A DNA stretch of 5,832 nt from an uncultured Collinsella sp. (lineage in GTDB: Bacteria; Actinomycetota; Coriobacteriia; Coriobacteriales; Coriobacteriaceae). This document shows, piece after piece, positions 5,593 through 5,832 of the stretch. The stretch is taken from NCBI GenBank assembly GCA_959019775.1, contig CAUEPS010000043.1, positions 1 to 5,832 on the forward strand. Reading direction: 5' to 3'. Both the position numbers and the translations under genes were made by a program. The notes beneath the pieces were generated by a model that was given only the letters and a program-made list of their open reading frames with translations, was not told the origin of the DNA and did not search any database. The first letter of the stretch is position 1; each line of letters begins with the position of its first letter.

Positions 5593-5663
5593 CGTGCCTG
5601 GCGCAGACATCGCTTGAGCGCGAAGCAGCATAGCCGGCTCCGCGCAACTCAACGCATTGCAGA

Positions 5664-5698
5664 GCCCCCGGAATGTGATTCGTTCGCGTTCCGGGGGC
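5664..5698 (+). terminator. Intrinsic terminator after the membrane protein gene
   Basis: GCCCCCGGAA (5664-5673) pairs perfectly with TTCCGGGGGC (5689-5698), extended inward by several pairs including G-U, and is followed by CTTTTGC. It lies 71 nt after the stop codon. No T-run follows on the minus strand, so it should work for rightward transcription only. Confidence 0.85.
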
Positions 5699-5769
5699 CT
5701 TTTGCTGCCGCGAGGATGCGGCCGAACGATGCGCTCAGGTTAAATCAAATCTTATATTTCATACGCGCT

Positions 5770-5832
5770 TTATATGGCGATCGCGTGCCGAATGTTGGTG
5801 TAAGGGCCGCTTCCCTGGCCGTAGAAAGCAGG
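5770..5832 (-). CDS. Possible 3' end of a converging gene (partial, product unknown)
   Basis: Read leftward from the window edge, 20 sense codons run into TAA at 5772-5770, giving a C-terminus ...SGPYTNIRHAIAI. Most third codon positions are G or C, as in the neighbouring genes, and the DNA turns AT-rich just after the stop, as expected at a gene boundary. The segment is too short to identify and a chance open frame is quite possible. Confidence 0.4.
   Translation of the reverse strand, partial: PAFYGQGSGPYTNIRHAIAI

Noticed and set aside
4246..5652. A 468-residue open frame on the minus strand
   Set aside because: It is antisense to the membrane protein and the end of tetR, has a Gly/Asp/His-rich low-complexity product, and runs through the terminator's neighbourhood.

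Overview
The window looks like chromosomal DNA from a high-GC gut anaerobe of the Coriobacteriia. Collinsella or a close relative is my best guess. This is inferred from GC-rich coding sequence next to AT-rich intergenic DNA, a strict-anaerobe redox protein full of iron-sulfur motifs, a HypA homologue, and a membrane protein resembling the DUF5692 family. No rRNA or other taxonomic marker is present, so the assignment is tentative.

Layout, left to right. Positions 1-14 hold the first codons of a leftward gene with a very good Shine-Dalgarno. About 325 bp of AT-rich intergenic DNA follows, with a -10-like box and palindromes. A long stem-loop at 341-407 closes the leftward transcript of the next two genes. 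Those are hypA (419-856) and a 925-residue FeS/flavin oxidoreductase (892-3669), both on the minus strand and probably one operon transcribed oxidoreductase first. A divergent control region (3670-3858) carries two perfect 15-bp palindromes of one pattern, TTGACR-N3-YGTCAA. Rightward from it come a TetR-type regulator (3859-4521) and a multi-pass membrane protein (4585-5592), followed by a strong intrinsic terminator (5664-5698). The far right edge may hold the last 20 codons of a converging minus-strand gene (5770-5832).

How the genes may work together (inference): the TetR protein probably binds the shared palindromes, represses its own rightward operon with the membrane protein, and may control the divergent oxidoreductase-hypA operon too. 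That would be a small-molecule-responsive unit joining a soluble NAD(P)H/FAD/multi-[4Fe-4S] electron-transfer protein to a membrane protein of unknown function. The hypA neighbour suggests a link to nickel or hydrogenase physiology, but no hydrogenase gene is visible here. The less ordinary points are the fused architecture of the oxidoreductase, the repeat-built tail on HypA, the operator pair, and the uncharacterised Trp-rich membrane protein.
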